Shown: positions 1 through 40,340 of the stretch, piece by piece
Position numbering within the stretch: position 1 is the stretch's first letter
Layout: every line of letters begins with the position of its first letter
From: Gadus chalcogrammus
Lineage: Eukaryota; Chordata; Actinopteri; Gadiformes; Gadidae
DNA: 64,000 nucleotides
Assembly (NCBI RefSeq): GCF_026213295.1
Contig: NC_079427.1
Location: 4,329,722 to 4,393,721 of the forward strand
Direction of reading: 5' to 3'
Notes under the pieces: model-generated
What the model was told of the DNA's origin: nothing
The model's input: only the letters and a program-made list of their open reading frames with translations
The model's database searches: none
Translations under genes and position numbers: made by a program

Positions 1-113
<113 letters not shown>

Positions 114-115
114 AG

Positions 116-19090
<18,975 letters not shown>

Positions 19091-19136
19091 GCAGGCTCCT
19101 CGCTCTCTCCGCCTCCTCCTCCGTCGACACTTTCAG

Positions 19137-19295
19137 ACGGAGGATCAAACACGCGGGCGCGGCGGTCCCACGAGGGCGTCGTGGACGTCTTCATCGCGCT
19201 CAGTCGGCGGTTCGGATTCGGAGGAGGAGGAACTCCCCGGAGCCATGCCGAGGGAACAGGGTCGCAGCCCCGACGGAGAGGGAATTACAGTTTGA
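19137..19295 (+). CDS. Possible alternative grik1 C-tail exon, 52 codons
   Basis: After a pyrimidine-rich stretch and CAG (19134-19136), an open frame in phase with the 19051 donor runs to TGA at 19293-19295. The product would be Arg-, Ser- and Glu-rich (for example SDSEEEELPG) and end EGITV. Base composition is GC-rich like the exons and turns AT-rich just after. I do not recognise the peptide. It could equally be 3' UTR. Confidence 0.35.
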   Translation, partial: TEDQTRGRGGPTRASWTSSSRSVGGSDSEEEELPGAMPREQGRSPDGEGITV

Positions 19296-20227
19296 ATGTT
19301 GAAGAACTGCAGTGTTACAATCAGAAAAATAACTATGGTAGACTAGTGGTTTTAAAAGTAGTTTTGTTGTAGAGCACATGGACTTTATATTCTTAATTGG
19401 AAACTGTTCATTCCCCTATTTATGACCGCAGATGGTTTGTGACTGACGGGTGCTCCGTCTGGATTTTTCGTTCTATTCTTTTTTTTACGTTTTGTGTGGA
19501 ATATACGCCCGAGTGAATACTGTAGGAAAGTGTTGTCAATACACTGGACTGTGTCTCAGCTCTGAAAAAAACATCATTATTTCCCTGGGTTTGACTGACA
19601 GCGGTATTATATCAATTGTTATTTCATTGTTTGTTTAGAAAACATCAGATATCAGAATGTTATTATTTTTCAATTTTTTTCTGAAAAGAAATTTGTCAAG
19701 ATTTTTGTTTAAAGATCTCTTAATGTCAATCTTTTTGCTTTTCTTCTTTTTGTATTATTGACGTATATGAAGATGCATGTATATGTTCTTGTCATGTTGG
19801 CATTGTTTCAAAACGACTAAAGTTATGCAACAAACTTATTTTTACCTTTGTCTACTGCTTGCTCTATTTCATTTTCATTTCGATTTCTGTGTGTTTATGC
19901 GTGTGTCCGTACCCTTTTTTTGTGACAGTTTCAAAGTCACTCAATTAATTTCCCTCAATCAGAAACATTCAACGTTCGAGAGTGTTCCGGATGCAGCGTT
20001 GCCGTGATGCTGCCGTTGGCGTCGGGCGTGCTGTAAATGGGTCAGACCTCTGGAACAAGCGAAGACGTGTGAAGGTAATCTGACAGAGAACCGCACACTG
20101 TTCCCTAATCTGTCTGTCATGGGAGCAGAGTGCGAGCTTGCTGCGCTACTAGTCTCACATTCTGCCCTGAGATTACACGTTTATGACCTTTCCTCTATAA
20201 TCCATTCAATGGGATACACCACCCTTC

Positions 20228-20229
<2 letters not shown>

Positions 20230-20258
<29 letters not shown>

Positions 20259-20262
20259 CACA
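20230..20262 (+). repeat. AC microsatellite
   Basis: About 30 bases of AC. Confidence 0.95.
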
Positions 20263-21574
20263 CAATTGTGCATTACGCAAAGAATCAGGCCTGCTTTTGT
20301 AATCAGTCAAGAATCAAGAGATCAACAGTTGGTGAGGCATCAGATGTGTCTGCTGGGTTCCTGCAGCCGCAGACGCTAAAGTTCATAGTATTTGGTTTAG
20401 TCGACTAGTGTGCTAACCATGTTGCCGATGCACCTTGCCGTGACTGCAAGTTCGAGTCCCACCTGAAGTCCCATTTCCTTCTATGGCCGCCCAATGTCTG
20501 GTCCATCAAGGCCTTTATAACAATGTGTTGAAGAAAGTTTGATATTTCCACTGATTGATTTTAGTAGGGACATCACAAGTGGAATTGTCCCAGATGTATG
20601 ATGGTAGGTCAGCCTACCTGGTGTACTGTAGGCTAAACAATTTTCAAGATTTCACTGTATGACATTTATTCCCAAGTGTGACATGACACTGACATTTTTG
20701 TGAATTTGGGCCTTCACGCTAATCTGGATTACGCCGGGATTATTCCAATTAGGCGTATTGTTACCGCAATCCGTTTTAGCGTTCCACAATCCGAAATGAG
20801 CGAATAGAAAATGAAAAAAAGAAAAGGGTCTGGGGAAGGTATAATTACCCACCGCATCCTGAGAGGAAAAGAGAATATGTTCGGTGAGGGATGAGACTGT
20901 TAGATATGAGTCGGGAGGTTTTTTTTCTGCATTAATCTCTTGTTGTAACGACCGTCTAAGGGTTTGGGAATCTGATGAGTTCCAGGATTGGGTTTAACTG
21001 CTTTCATTTTGTTTCTGTGGACTTTAATCTTCCAGCCCTGCGTTCTTAATCACATCTCGGCGCGCGCCGTTAATCTGCCATGAATGAGGACGGGATTACG
21101 GGCTTCTGACCTTGCTGCCTTACTGCACACACCACCCCTCCCCTCCTCAGCCATCCCCCGCCCACCAGCCGCCCTACCCACCACTACCATCTAAACCCTA
21201 CCCCACAACTTCCTCTACCTCCCTCTCAAACCGCACCACCGCCCTCTCCAACCACACCTTCAGACAGTCCAGAAGACCCCTCTTACACACAACCTCCCTT
21301 TCAAACCCCCATCCAGACAACCCCTCAACTTCAAAAGTGGGAAAAATCATTATTTTTTTGCATATTAACACAAAATGCTAAAACGTTTATTACAACTCTT
21401 TACATAGATTCTGTTATAATTCTTCATTGGTTTTGTGTGATTGCAGATCATTCGATATGATGTCATTGATTAATAAACAGGCTGCCACGTTGGAGGTTTA
21501 GGAACCATTTCACATGGGTGTTCCCTCCAGTTGTGTGTCAGGGTCAGGTGGGCACATTTTTTTATGTTAATGCT

Positions 21575-21580
21575 TTTATT
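21575..21580 (-). terminator. bach1: Candidate bach1 polyadenylation signal
   Basis: Minus-strand AATAAA about 1.06 kb after the bach1 stop; a second is at 21386-21391. Which is used cannot be told from sequence. Confidence 0.3.
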
Positions 21581-22440
21581 GATACTTAAAGGTATTACGC
21601 AGAGGCAGAATACTAGCCAGGGAACCAGGCGATTCTGGATAACTGGCATTTAATACATGGTTCATTAACTACAGTAAACTATATTTAAACAGCTATGTAA
21701 TGTAACAGATTTCCTCACTGAAACCGCTTCAAACTAGACTCAACTTTTTCAAACGCATTGCATCTAATTCCCAGAATTAATACTTCATATGCTACATCCA
21801 AGATTCAATTTACCCAGAGGAGAAATCCGTCAGCTGTGACATTGCATCCAAAATCGATGATAACGTGGTTTAGGTGATAATGCAGGACAATGTTAAGTGG
21901 TTGACATAAAAATATGCAACATATAATATGATCTCCTATCTATACATATATGTTAGATTTGATGTACAAAATTTGCCTTTCATTTTACACGTGAGACAGA
22001 AAGTGAGAGAGAGTGAGAGAGTAGGAAGAGTTTAAACAGTAATTGCATCCATAATCTCTTCAGAGGTGGTCTACTTTTCCCTGAGAGAAGAAAACTGTTT
22101 TACTAAAACGTGTCCGAAGACAATTTAAAGGGAACCTCTTGCACACGTGCACGTTCTAAAGTACAAGGACGTCACAACCGTTATAAAGATAAAACATCAG
22201 AAATATAATACTGTTCTCTGCATTTTAACTGTGCTGAAATGCATAAAACCAACTGAGTGGTGGGAAGCTTCCCTGTGCAGAGTAAAGTGACCAACTAAAA
22301 AGAGTTGAGACGGTACAGTGCCGTCTCAACACACAGGATTCAGGAGCACCACGAAGGGGGATGAGGAGTCCTTTCTAAGACCGCCCCCCCCCCCCTCGTC
22401 CCCCTCTCTCTGGACTCTAGCACATCCTGAGTCTAAAGGG

Positions 22441-22594
22441 CAGGGGCGCCGCTAGGGATTTTGGGCCCCATGAAAATAATCTTTACAGGGCCTTCTGTAT
22501 TATAATTTCATCATCATTAGGGGCCTCTCTGGGCCCCCCTCCATCATGGGCCCCTAGAATCCGTCTCCTTTACCCCCCCTTTTCGGCGCCCCTG
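22441..22594. mobile_element. Short hAT-type MITE in bach1 3' UTR region, 154 bp
   Basis: Ten-base perfect inverted ends CAGGGGCGCC / GGCGCCCCTG and an exact 8-bp target duplication CTAAAGGG at 22433-22440 and 22595-22602. It lies 45 bases past the bach1 stop codon, so it is probably transcribed in the 3' UTR. Confidence 0.92.
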
Positions 22595-22639
22595 CTAAAG
22601 GGCGTCGGCCAGAGACCAGCGTTCCTGCCGGAGGCCGGG

Positions 22640-23002
22640 TCAGGCCTCCGAAGACCCCGCAGCCTCCTCCGACTCCGTCCCCCAGCTGAAGGCCTGAGGG
22701 TCCTGGGCTGGGAGCGACCCGCTGCCGGGGCTCCACGTCGAGGGGGGTGGAGGGCCCCCCGGGATGCCAAGGAGCGCCTGGGGGTCGGGGTCGGGGAACG
22801 GTTCTTCCTGACCCGGCTTCACGAGGAGGGAAGACGCAGGGCAGTCGGCGGCTGAGACCTTGGCGAGGAGCTGAAGGTGGTCTTGCTGGGGGTCCGACTG
22901 CTCGCCGACGGTCTTGCTGAACTTGGAGAGGTTGCGTCGGGCGGTGCCCAGGTCCTGCTCCAGCTGGACGTGCTCCTCCATCATCCGCCTCTTCTTCTCT
23001 TG
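22640..23002 (-). CDS. bach1: bach1 coding exon 4: zipper end and C-terminus
   Basis: Starts [20 protein letters not shown], contains [15 protein letters not shown] (haem CP motif near the C-terminus), ends EEAAGSSEA and TGA at 22640-22642. The tail after the CP motif is shorter than in human. Confidence 0.93.
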   Translation of the reverse strand, partial: QEKKRRMMEEHVQLEQDLGTARRNLSKFSKTVGEQSDPQQDHLQLLAKVSAADCPASSLLVKPGQEEPFPDPDPQALLGIPGGPPPPSTWSPGSGSLPAQDPQAFSWGTESEEAAGSSEA

Positions 23003-26000
23003 CTTGGGGGGGGGGAGGAACAGAATTGAAGAACCGAAACGAGTGTCTTATAGGAACAGTAATCAACTGGCAGCAGTCACCAAGTGCCTGCTGACATGCC
23101 TGAGATCAAATAAATAGTTGTTTATAATTAAAACATTTTAAAATCTTGAAAGTCAAAAATGTAAAACTACTCATTATTCAAGGACTCTTTTCGATATACA
23201 ACTCGCTCACTTTTTAAATTTAAGAGTGCAGCAAATTGTAGAATAAGGTTTGCGTTCAACAGAGACACCAGCCTCTGGCGCCCTCTATTGGTCTATGTTA
23301 GGTGGACATTTAAGGGGTCCTTGCACACTGCCCAAACAAACGACTACCAACACCATTATCGTGCCAGTGGGATTACCCGTTGCTGGCTATTGCCGGATGA
23401 AGTACCTTCTTTGCGAAAGTGCTAAATCGTGTTGGCCAACTTCGGCCTCCATCCCGATGTATCACAAACGTGTGTCTTGTGTGTTTGGGGGGGCGGTGGG
23501 TGCAAGCACCTTAACGGACCCCTGGTTTACAACACAACAGGTGCAACGGCCCGGTAGGTACGTGTGGAGTCCCTGTATTTACCAGTGTGTTGATCTCCAC
23601 CTCCAGCGTCTGGATGCTGTCGAGCTTCCTCTTCCTGCAGCGCTGTGCCGCCGCGCGGTTCTTGCTGCGACGGCGGACGTCGTGGACGTACTCAAGCTGC
23701 CCGGCGGACAGCTTGTGCTGCCGCAGGAGCTGCTGGAAGGCGCTGCGGCTCAGGCGGGAGATCAGGTCCACGGGGAAGGGCAGCTGCACCTGCAGGGACC
23801 CACAGGGGGGAACCGTCAGCTTCCAGTCAGGGATACTGACGCGGATACCGTCACGCAGAGGACACCGTCACATTTAGCAGTCACTGCCTCAAACCTTCAT
23901 TTAAACCCCCGGGTTCTGATCAGCCCTACTCCCAACCACCACCCCACACCGATACAGCTGTTTATCTAACACACCAGACTTAATATGAACTGTACCGACA
24001 AATGAAACATCTACAGCAGGGGTCTCAAACTCGCGTCCCGGGGGCCAATTGAGGCCCGCAAGATGATATTTCGTGGCCTCCGATTTGACATCAAAGTTTA
24101 GTGTTAGTGCGGCCTGCACGTTGTTGTCAAACACACATTTTTGCTGAGTGGCTTGCCACACTTTTCGGGTAACCAGATGTCCCTGTTTTGCCGGGACAGT
24201 CCCAACTTTGAGTTGCGTGTCCCGAGTCCCGACAAAAGCCAAAGGACGCTAAAATGTCCCGGTTTCCACCAACCGCTATGAAACGTCCCCTGTTGTCAGC
24301 GATTACATAACCAACGTGATCTAATTACAGCCCGATCATTAACTTAGATTGGGTCAGTTGTGCTCCTTTTTTCTGTGGAATACTTAATGTGGTCCAGCCT
24401 GACCCAGACTCCACCTCCGGCGGTCCCCAGGTAACTACAGTTTGAGACCCCTGATCTACAGTGTCTATCTAGATGGAATAGTGCCATCTATTGGACTGAA
24501 AGCTTATATAATTTTATAAAGCAGCGAGAAGCCACACTACACACGATCAAACAAAGTCAAAGACGAACCTCAGCCACCACTTCTCCACCCTTGTCGTCCT
24601 CCTCCGTGTCCACGTCCGAGTCGTCGGCGGAGTTCAGGGACGAGGACATGTAGGGGCTCCTCTCCGAGAGCGACAGGCTATCGACGCCGGCCGCGGCCTC
24701 GGGCACGTCGCCGGGCACGTCCCCCACGCCGCCCAGGTCTCGGAGGAAGGGGCAGTCCCCGGTGCTGGAGCTCAGGTCCAGCTGCTTCAGCCAGTGGAAG
24801 TCGGCCGCCTTGGCCATGGTGCCCTGGTCCCCGGGGTCCGCCGGGTCCAGGTGGGGCCAGAAGCCCGTCGCCAGGTGCTCCGCCACCTCCCTCTCCACGC
24901 TGCTCCTCTGCCCGCACGCCACAACGTCCTCCTGGGTCAGGTCCAGGCCCGGCGGGAGCCCTGCGGCGGGCTCCGGGAGACCCACGTCGTCCAGCCCGGA
25001 TCGGTCCTCCGCGCCTGCCCCCGCCCCTGCCGCCACCCCCCGCTCCGGGAGCCCGGCCATGGGGGGGACGCGGTGGGTCTCGGCCGTGACGAGGCAACAA
25101 GAGGCGGGGCTGCACTCGATCTCGGCGCCCATGGTCTCCACGGGTTGGTTGGGGTTGTTGGGGCCCGTGGGGCCCCCGGCGGGATCCAGAAGGTCGGCAG
25201 GGGTCACACTGAGCAGGGCCGGAGAGGAGGAGGTGGACATGGGGCAGCGAAGGCTGCAGAGCGGCAAGTCCAGGGTGTGTTCATCGGACTCACCACCCAG
25301 ATCCAGAAGGTCTCTTTGGCAGAACGAAGAGGGTAGATCTGGCTCTGTGCTGGTGGTAGTGGTGGTGGTGGTGGTGGTGGCTGTGGTGTTGGCGGTCGCC
25401 TCAGGGCAAGGCAGGGACAGGATCGGACACACACCCTCGCCCGTAATCCCTGGCATGCGAGAGGCGTAGGTCTCCAGACAGAACCCGTCTTCTTCTTCTT
25501 CTTCTTCTTCTTCTTCTCCCGACATGCTGGGCTGGGGGTTTAGGGGACACTGGGATGGGAACACGATCCGGGGGTCTTCCGAAGGCACTGTTTTGCCTCT
25601 ATCCGCTTGGCCGGTCTTCATTCCACGCTTAAGGGCGGGAGGCCTAGTCTGACAGCATCTTCTTCTGTCAGTTTCCTTGACGGGGGTTTGGCTGCTGGAG
25701 AACTTGGGCAGGAGGAAGTTGAAGCAGGCGCTCTCCATGTTGTGGAAGCCCAGGGCTTCGGCGCTCTGGTGAATGGCATGGATGTTGTCTTTGGTGAAGA
25801 GCAGCTTGGAGGTGTAGGCGAACTGGAGCAGAGGTTCGAAGCCTTCTGCCGTAACCTGGGGATGAGAGACATTCTCTTGAATGAAGAGGCCATGCTACTC
25901 TGTACTCTGATACCAAAAAAAACGAACTACATATTTTCCTAAACCATCAATTAATATCCAGTCTGGGATCAATAAAGAACATTTTAGAATATCTTAAAAA

Positions 26001-26568
26001 TGTAAATCACCATTTTTTCCGAGAGAGTCGCATATTATGTTCTCGAGGCCGTGGCGGGGGAATTAGACCAGTATATTAATCACTTTGTAGTGAGATAGTT
26101 ATCATAGAAGTTAATGGACTACATTTCCCAGGATCCAATGCATACACTAGGCGACACGACACGACGACATCATGGCGACATCGTCATGACAACATGGTGA
26201 CATCATCATGACATCATGGCGACATCATCATGACATCATCATGACATCGTCGCAACATCATCACGACATCACGGGCGACATCTTCACGACACCACGGCCA
26301 CGCGCTCCACCGTGACCCAACGGACCTGTTCCGGCAGGGTGATGACGGCGTGGCTCCCCGTGAGGCCGCTGACGCGCCCGTGGAAGAAGTCGCTGCAGGA
26401 GGCCAGGACCGCGGCGTGCGCGCGGAAGTGCTGGTCGCCCGTCGCCACGGTGACGTCGCACAGCGCGTCCCGCCGCCGCTGCTCGTCCAGGCGGCGCAGG
26501 ACGTGGGCGGCGTGCACGGCCGACTCGAAGGTGAACCCTGAGGTGGAGCGAGGGGCTGGGAGAGACAT
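22640..26568 (-). CDS. bach1: BTB-bZIP transcription repressor Bach1, complete coding region
   Basis: Bach1 dimerises with small Maf proteins, binds Maf recognition elements in the nucleus and represses genes such as haem oxygenase-1; haem binding at Cys-Pro motifs releases it. Exons 26326-26568, 24569-25855, 23583-23789 and 22640-23002 join in phase 0 throughout, giving 699 residues (human about 736). BTB domain: residues 1 to about 120 ([20 protein letters not shown]). Conserved middle motif [17 protein letters not shown]. b[23 protein letters not shown] in exon 3 with the zipper running into exon 4. CP motifs occur at about Cys449 (DCPFL) and Cys633 (ADCPAS); two other expected CP sites are changed. 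The start is the ATG in MSLPAPRST, matching MSLSENS in human. Paralogue a or b is unresolved. Confidence 0.94.
23583..23789 (-). CDS. bach1: bach1 coding exon 3: bZIP basic region
   Basis: Starts [20 protein letters not shown], contains [20 protein letters not shown] and the first zipper heptads, ends EINTL before donor GTAAAT at 23582. Confidence 0.95.
24017..24453. mobile_element. hAT-type MITE in bach1 intron 2, 437 bp
   Basis: Inverted ends CAGGGGTCTCAAACT / AGTTTGAGACCCCTG and an exact 8-bp target duplication ATCTACAG at 24009-24016 and 24454-24461. Typical Charlie-like termini; no transposase frame. Confidence 0.93.
24569..25855 (-). CDS. bach1: bach1 coding exon 2: rest of BTB and regulatory region
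   Basis: Starts [20 protein letters not shown] and ends [14 protein letters not shown] before donor GTTCGT at 24568. It includes a nine-residue Glu run from a TCT repeat (25490-25518), a short Thr run from a GGT repeat (25360-25385), and the single CP motif DCPFL. Confidence 0.94.
26155..26285 (+). repeat. Degenerate GACATCATCATGACATCATG repeat
   Basis: Twelve- to eighteen-base units with repeated TGACATCA words in bach1 intron 1, ending about 40 bases from the exon 1 donor. Confidence 0.75.
26326..26568 (-). CDS. bach1: bach1 coding exon 1: BTB domain N-terminal half
   Basis: Starts [16 protein letters not shown] and ends VITLPEQ before donor GTCCGT at 26325. A possible 5' acceptor (CACCCAG) lies about 18 bases upstream of ATG. 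Confidence 0.93.
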
Positions 26569-27540
26569 GACTCTCGGGACTCAGCCTGGGTGCAGTGGGA
26601 CGGCAGACGTTTTAAACACATGGAAACTTCCAGAGGGTTCAGATACATTTCATTGAGGAGCAGTATAAGTACGTGGCTCGAGGATGTGGAAAGGTTAGGC
26701 TGTGGGCATTGGGGTGTGTGGTGGGGTATCTTTTAGCTGGTAGATATTAAAGATCCCGGTCGGTACACTATCTAGTTCAAACATGGTGGGGTTCAAGATT
26801 CCAATGATGGACGACTTTCACAATGAGAGTTTAGCAGTGAATAATATGAAAAATAAACTTCCTCTTTCCACGCCAAGCCATGAAGATATGACCAGAACAA
26901 GCTAATCCTGTGTAACTACAGTCTAATCTACTACAGGCCTTGTTTCCAGAAGACATAGCATGTCTCTGCACTCTGATCTTTGTGGACGAGTCCCTGGAGC
27001 TAAACCAGACTCTAACTCCAGCCTAACAAATAGATTACAGAGGAAATAATAAATTGTGCTATCTAATATACTATATACTATATGGTTAACTTTGGACCTC
27101 TTTGAATACAAAAAGATGTTGGACGTTCACACATGAATAAAATTGATGGAAAATTGATGAGTGCTCAAAAGCCTTTAACTACTGACAGACAGTTTAATCC
27201 TATAAGTATAATATTAATAATGTAATGTATACAATTGTCAAATGATATAATAATGAATTGTATTTATAAAGCGCTTACAGTGGATAAGGTTACTATGTGT
27301 AAGTGTAACAATATATAAAACACGTTTAGAAATACATCTTTGAAGATATGGCACCTTTGAAACTAGTGGAATTTACTCTGAAAGTTGACTTCTGCAAATT
27401 CACCCTTTCCTGTGTAAGAGTCACGAGCTTGCCTAGAGTGACATGAGTTGTAGGAGTTAAGCGTAAATGTCATACCACACAATGACTTGTCATAAGTGGC
27501 TGGATTGAGGGGGTTTAATGAAAGATTAGGAACCTATAGG

Positions 27541-27622
27541 GGTGGTGTGGTGGTTTGACCCCCAACTTTAAATTGACTGGACTCGATCCCACATGAAAGT
27601 CGCTTTGGATGAAAGCATCTGC
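27541..27622 (+). mobile_element. SINE remnant
   Basis: A tRNA-like segment with GGACTCGATCCCACATG runs into AAGTCGCTTTGGATGAAAGC, the same tail as the SINE at 14055-14225. Confidence 0.5.
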
Positions 27623-28268
27623 CAACACTTGTGTAAAATAGTAATAAGTTAATCATACACTAAGTTGAGAAAGTCAGATAAATGCTGACTCATGGTTAGG
27701 TAACTGAAAAGTTTTGTCATGTATACCGATTATAAAAAAACAACAAGAATAACAACAGCACACACCACATACTTTGAGTCCCGTACTCGAATAGTACATG
27801 TTAACGGTAGAAAAATAGGCAAATACCCGGCCTGACGAGATAAAAACATCTGTCGGCAGCTGGCTCTTAAAATGATCTCCCTTGTGATTAAAATAACATG
27901 GACAATAATTCATTTGAACACACAAAATATGAATCACTGACCTGCCATCTGAAAATTATGATATTGTCAACAATCAGCGACCACGGACGTGTTTTCAGCC
28001 ACCCATGTGTCATGTGACCAGGAAGGGCTGCGTCTCCAAGCAGTACGCAGGCGCACTGACGCACTCCTTGCAATAGTAGTCCAAAGGAATGTGACCAAAA
28101 TATTTTTACATCAGGCGTTTATTAATATTGGACATCAGTTTAAAAGACCCAGGTATAAATACTCCATACAAATAGGTTTGTAATTATTAGGCTACAACGC
28201 ATTCTAGAAGTATATAATGTATTAGTTTGGGTATTTTTTTCTACAAATAATCCCGATTTATTATTTAC

Positions 28269-28357
28269 TTTTTTGTATATATATATATATATATATGTAT
28301 ACATATACATATACATATACATATATATATACATATACATATATATATATATATAGG
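28269..28357 (+). repeat. TA / TACATA repeat
   Basis: Alternating TA and TACATA units, able to form cruciforms. Confidence 0.92.
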
Positions 28358-28955
28358 TCAGTCAGCGTTGGGGTCAACTGCATCTCATGTTATTAATACA
28401 AAATCAAAGTCTTTCAGGTGTTGTTCTCCCTTAAAAACATTAGCAGCTCAACTGGTAAATTCCAACCAGCCTCATACTTATCCATCATATGCAGGCATAA
28501 TGCAGACAAATGATCTTGCCGACATGCCATTGGCAAAGAAAAAAAGTAATATTGCCTTCTTAATACTGCCAGCTACTACAAATTCATGTTTTCTTTCCAT
28601 TCATATAATAATTGAAGCACAAACTGCAGTTTGTAGCAATAGGCAAAACAACTATGATAAAATAGAGGTATCCATTTTAAACTGGCTATTTCATTTCCAT
28701 TATTGTTTCACTATTCTATAAGAGTTATTCGTTTAAAAAAAAAAATCAAATAAAGACAAACTGGTTTATGGACAGCTCTGGTGTTGCTTGTCCCAAGAGA
28801 TGACAAGAGATGAGTGTTACGGTAGAGAAGATAGAAAACGAAAAAAATAAAAGAAGGCATTTTTTGTTTTTTGACAATTGACAATTGACAATTTTTGACA
28901 ATTCATCGTCCGCAGTGGTCCACACACCAGCAGTATTTCAGATCAGATCCTAGTT

Positions 28956-28961
28956 TTTATT
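28956..28961 (-). terminator. usp16: Candidate usp16 polyadenylation signal
   Basis: Minus-strand AATAAA about 100 bases after the usp16 stop codon; implies a short 3' UTR. Confidence 0.5.
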
Positions 28962-29062
28962 ATGGATCTGAAGCAGCAGCAGCGACGGTGGTGGTGGTGG
29001 TGGTGTTGTTCCCTGAGAGGGTGGGGCTAGTGTCGGGGGGGGTCAGGGGGTCAAGGTCAAGG

Positions 29063-37532
<8,470 letters not shown>

Positions 37533-37901
37533 TTCCACCTTAAGAAAATGTAACAGATTGGAAGAAGAAGGAAACACAATGATTTTCACATAAAAACGAA
37601 ACTGATTCATGTAAATGTGCCAAAGGGCTTTTCCTCCGGGCTGACATCTTTAAAATAAAACGATCGTAACTAACTAAGTATAAGTTATAACTGTTACGTT
37701 ACTTCCCGAATTCTCATTCATTCTGATGATAATCCTGGGGATGTTTGCTCAGATTTCACAGCTGGCAGCAGGTCTCCCTCATCCTACAATCTGGAATAAC
37801 TCGTTCAACTACTCCAACAATTCAACATGTACATCTAGCCAAATTTCCGACGAAACAGTGAGGGGAGACGAGGAATAAAAGGAAGATGACAAAAGGATAC
37901 C

Positions 37902-38487
37902 TTTAGTTGTTATCGAGAGAAAAGAACCGGTGAGCATGTGAAGGCTGCTGGATCTACCGCTCTGTGTGCGACTCTCGGACTGCTTCGCACATCCGCCGTG
38001 ACGATTTCCGGTGTGATGTCCAGTGTGTTCCGTCGAAAACAGTCCGGATGGACTGATGTTCGGTTATCGTTACTTTTCTTCGATTTTGACCACATTCCTT
38101 AGTGTTAAGTTGAAGTTTAAAAACAAATAATAATAATGATAATAATAATGTAATAATGTAATTAAAGAGGCATCTAAATACAGCACAACAAAAGGAAACA
38201 ATCCGGCTGGAAATCTAGACAATGATCCGGGTGGAAATATGAACTATGCGAAAGGTTCCCAACAAACGTGGAACATTTCCACACGTTTTTGCTACCGTTA
38301 CGATAATAGAGGCAAATGAACGATTTCCATATTTCTTTGCAGGACAAAATTAGCGTTATGAATTAGTAGTACAGTAAGTTGTATTTAAGAAATGCATAAC
38401 AAGATAATATCTTTCAGTGTTTAAATAAGTGGGTAGTAATAGTTAGTTGGACTGCAAAACCCCAAAGTCCACTTCAACGGTCGCCCA
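37902..38487. promoter_or_regulatory. Shared divergent promoter region of usp16 and rwdd2b
   Basis: The two genes start head-to-head as in human. A likely usp16 5' UTR exon donor (AAAG then GTATCC) is at 37901. The interval has ETS-like TTTCCGG (near 38007) and a TGACG half-site nearby. Start sites are not visible. Confidence 0.5.
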
Positions 38488-39855
<1,368 letters not shown>

Positions 39856-39964
39856 GACCGAAGAGGAGGACTGTTTTTTTCGTGAGTGATGCTTGAGGAA
39901 ATTCTTAGGTGTGTGATAAAAAATGCTGCTAAATGACATTTTGTTTTATGTGGGGTTTAGAACA

Positions 39965-40340
39965 TTTGTCTCATCATCTCATCGTCATCCGCTTATCCGG
40001 GGTCGGGTCGCGGGGGGAGCAGCTCAAGCAGGGGGCCCCAGACTTCCCTTTCCCGGGCCACATTGACCAGCTCTGACGGGGGGATCCCGAGGCGTTCCCA
40101 GGCCAGTGTTGAGATATAATCTCTCCACCTAGTCCTGGGTCTTCCCCGAGGTCTCCTCCCCACTGGACGTGCCTGAAACACCTCCCAAGGAAGGCGCCCA
40201 GTGGGCATCCTTACCAGATGCCCGAACCACCTCAGCTGACTCCTTTCTAAGTAAAGGAGCAGCGGCTCTAATCCGAGTTCCTCACGAACATTTGTGTTCG
40301 TTTTAAATAATTCTGATATTGTCTGGCCCTGATTCATTGA
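39965..40340 (-). mobile_element. 5'-truncated non-LTR retrotransposon (LINE) 3' end
   Basis: The minus strand reads SQLRWFGHLVRMPTGRLPWE and GRRPRGRPRTRWRDYISTLA, the usual C-terminal end of fish LINE reverse transcriptase ORFs (L2- or Rex-like), then a tail with CCCCGGATAAGCGGATGACG. Only about 110 codons remain, opened in the middle, so it is a dead fragment. Confidence 0.85.

Larger units (their letters stand above)
19296..22432 (+). other. Convergent 3' region between grik1 and bach1
   Basis: AT-rich sequence consistent with grik1 3' UTR (to about 20020) and bach1 3' UTR from the other side. Contains an AC run (20230-20262), a C-rich tract (21125-21320) and no gene. I see no AATAAA for grik1 close to its stop. 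Confidence 0.7.
26569..28955 (+). other. bach1 upstream / usp16 downstream intergenic region
   Basis: No supportable gene. It holds a SINE remnant, a TA-rich repeat and, near 27990-28075, a GC-richer patch. CCT8 and MAP3K7CL, present here in human, are not found. Confidence 0.7.

Noticed and set aside
24678..25470. Long frames on the plus strand opposite bach1 exon 2
   Set aside because: They arise from the GC-rich bach1 exon; no homology recognised, and the minus-strand frame is clearly BACH1.
39993..40337. 114-codon minus-strand frame as a gene
   Set aside because: Recognised as the C-terminal end of a LINE reverse-transcriptase ORF, truncated.
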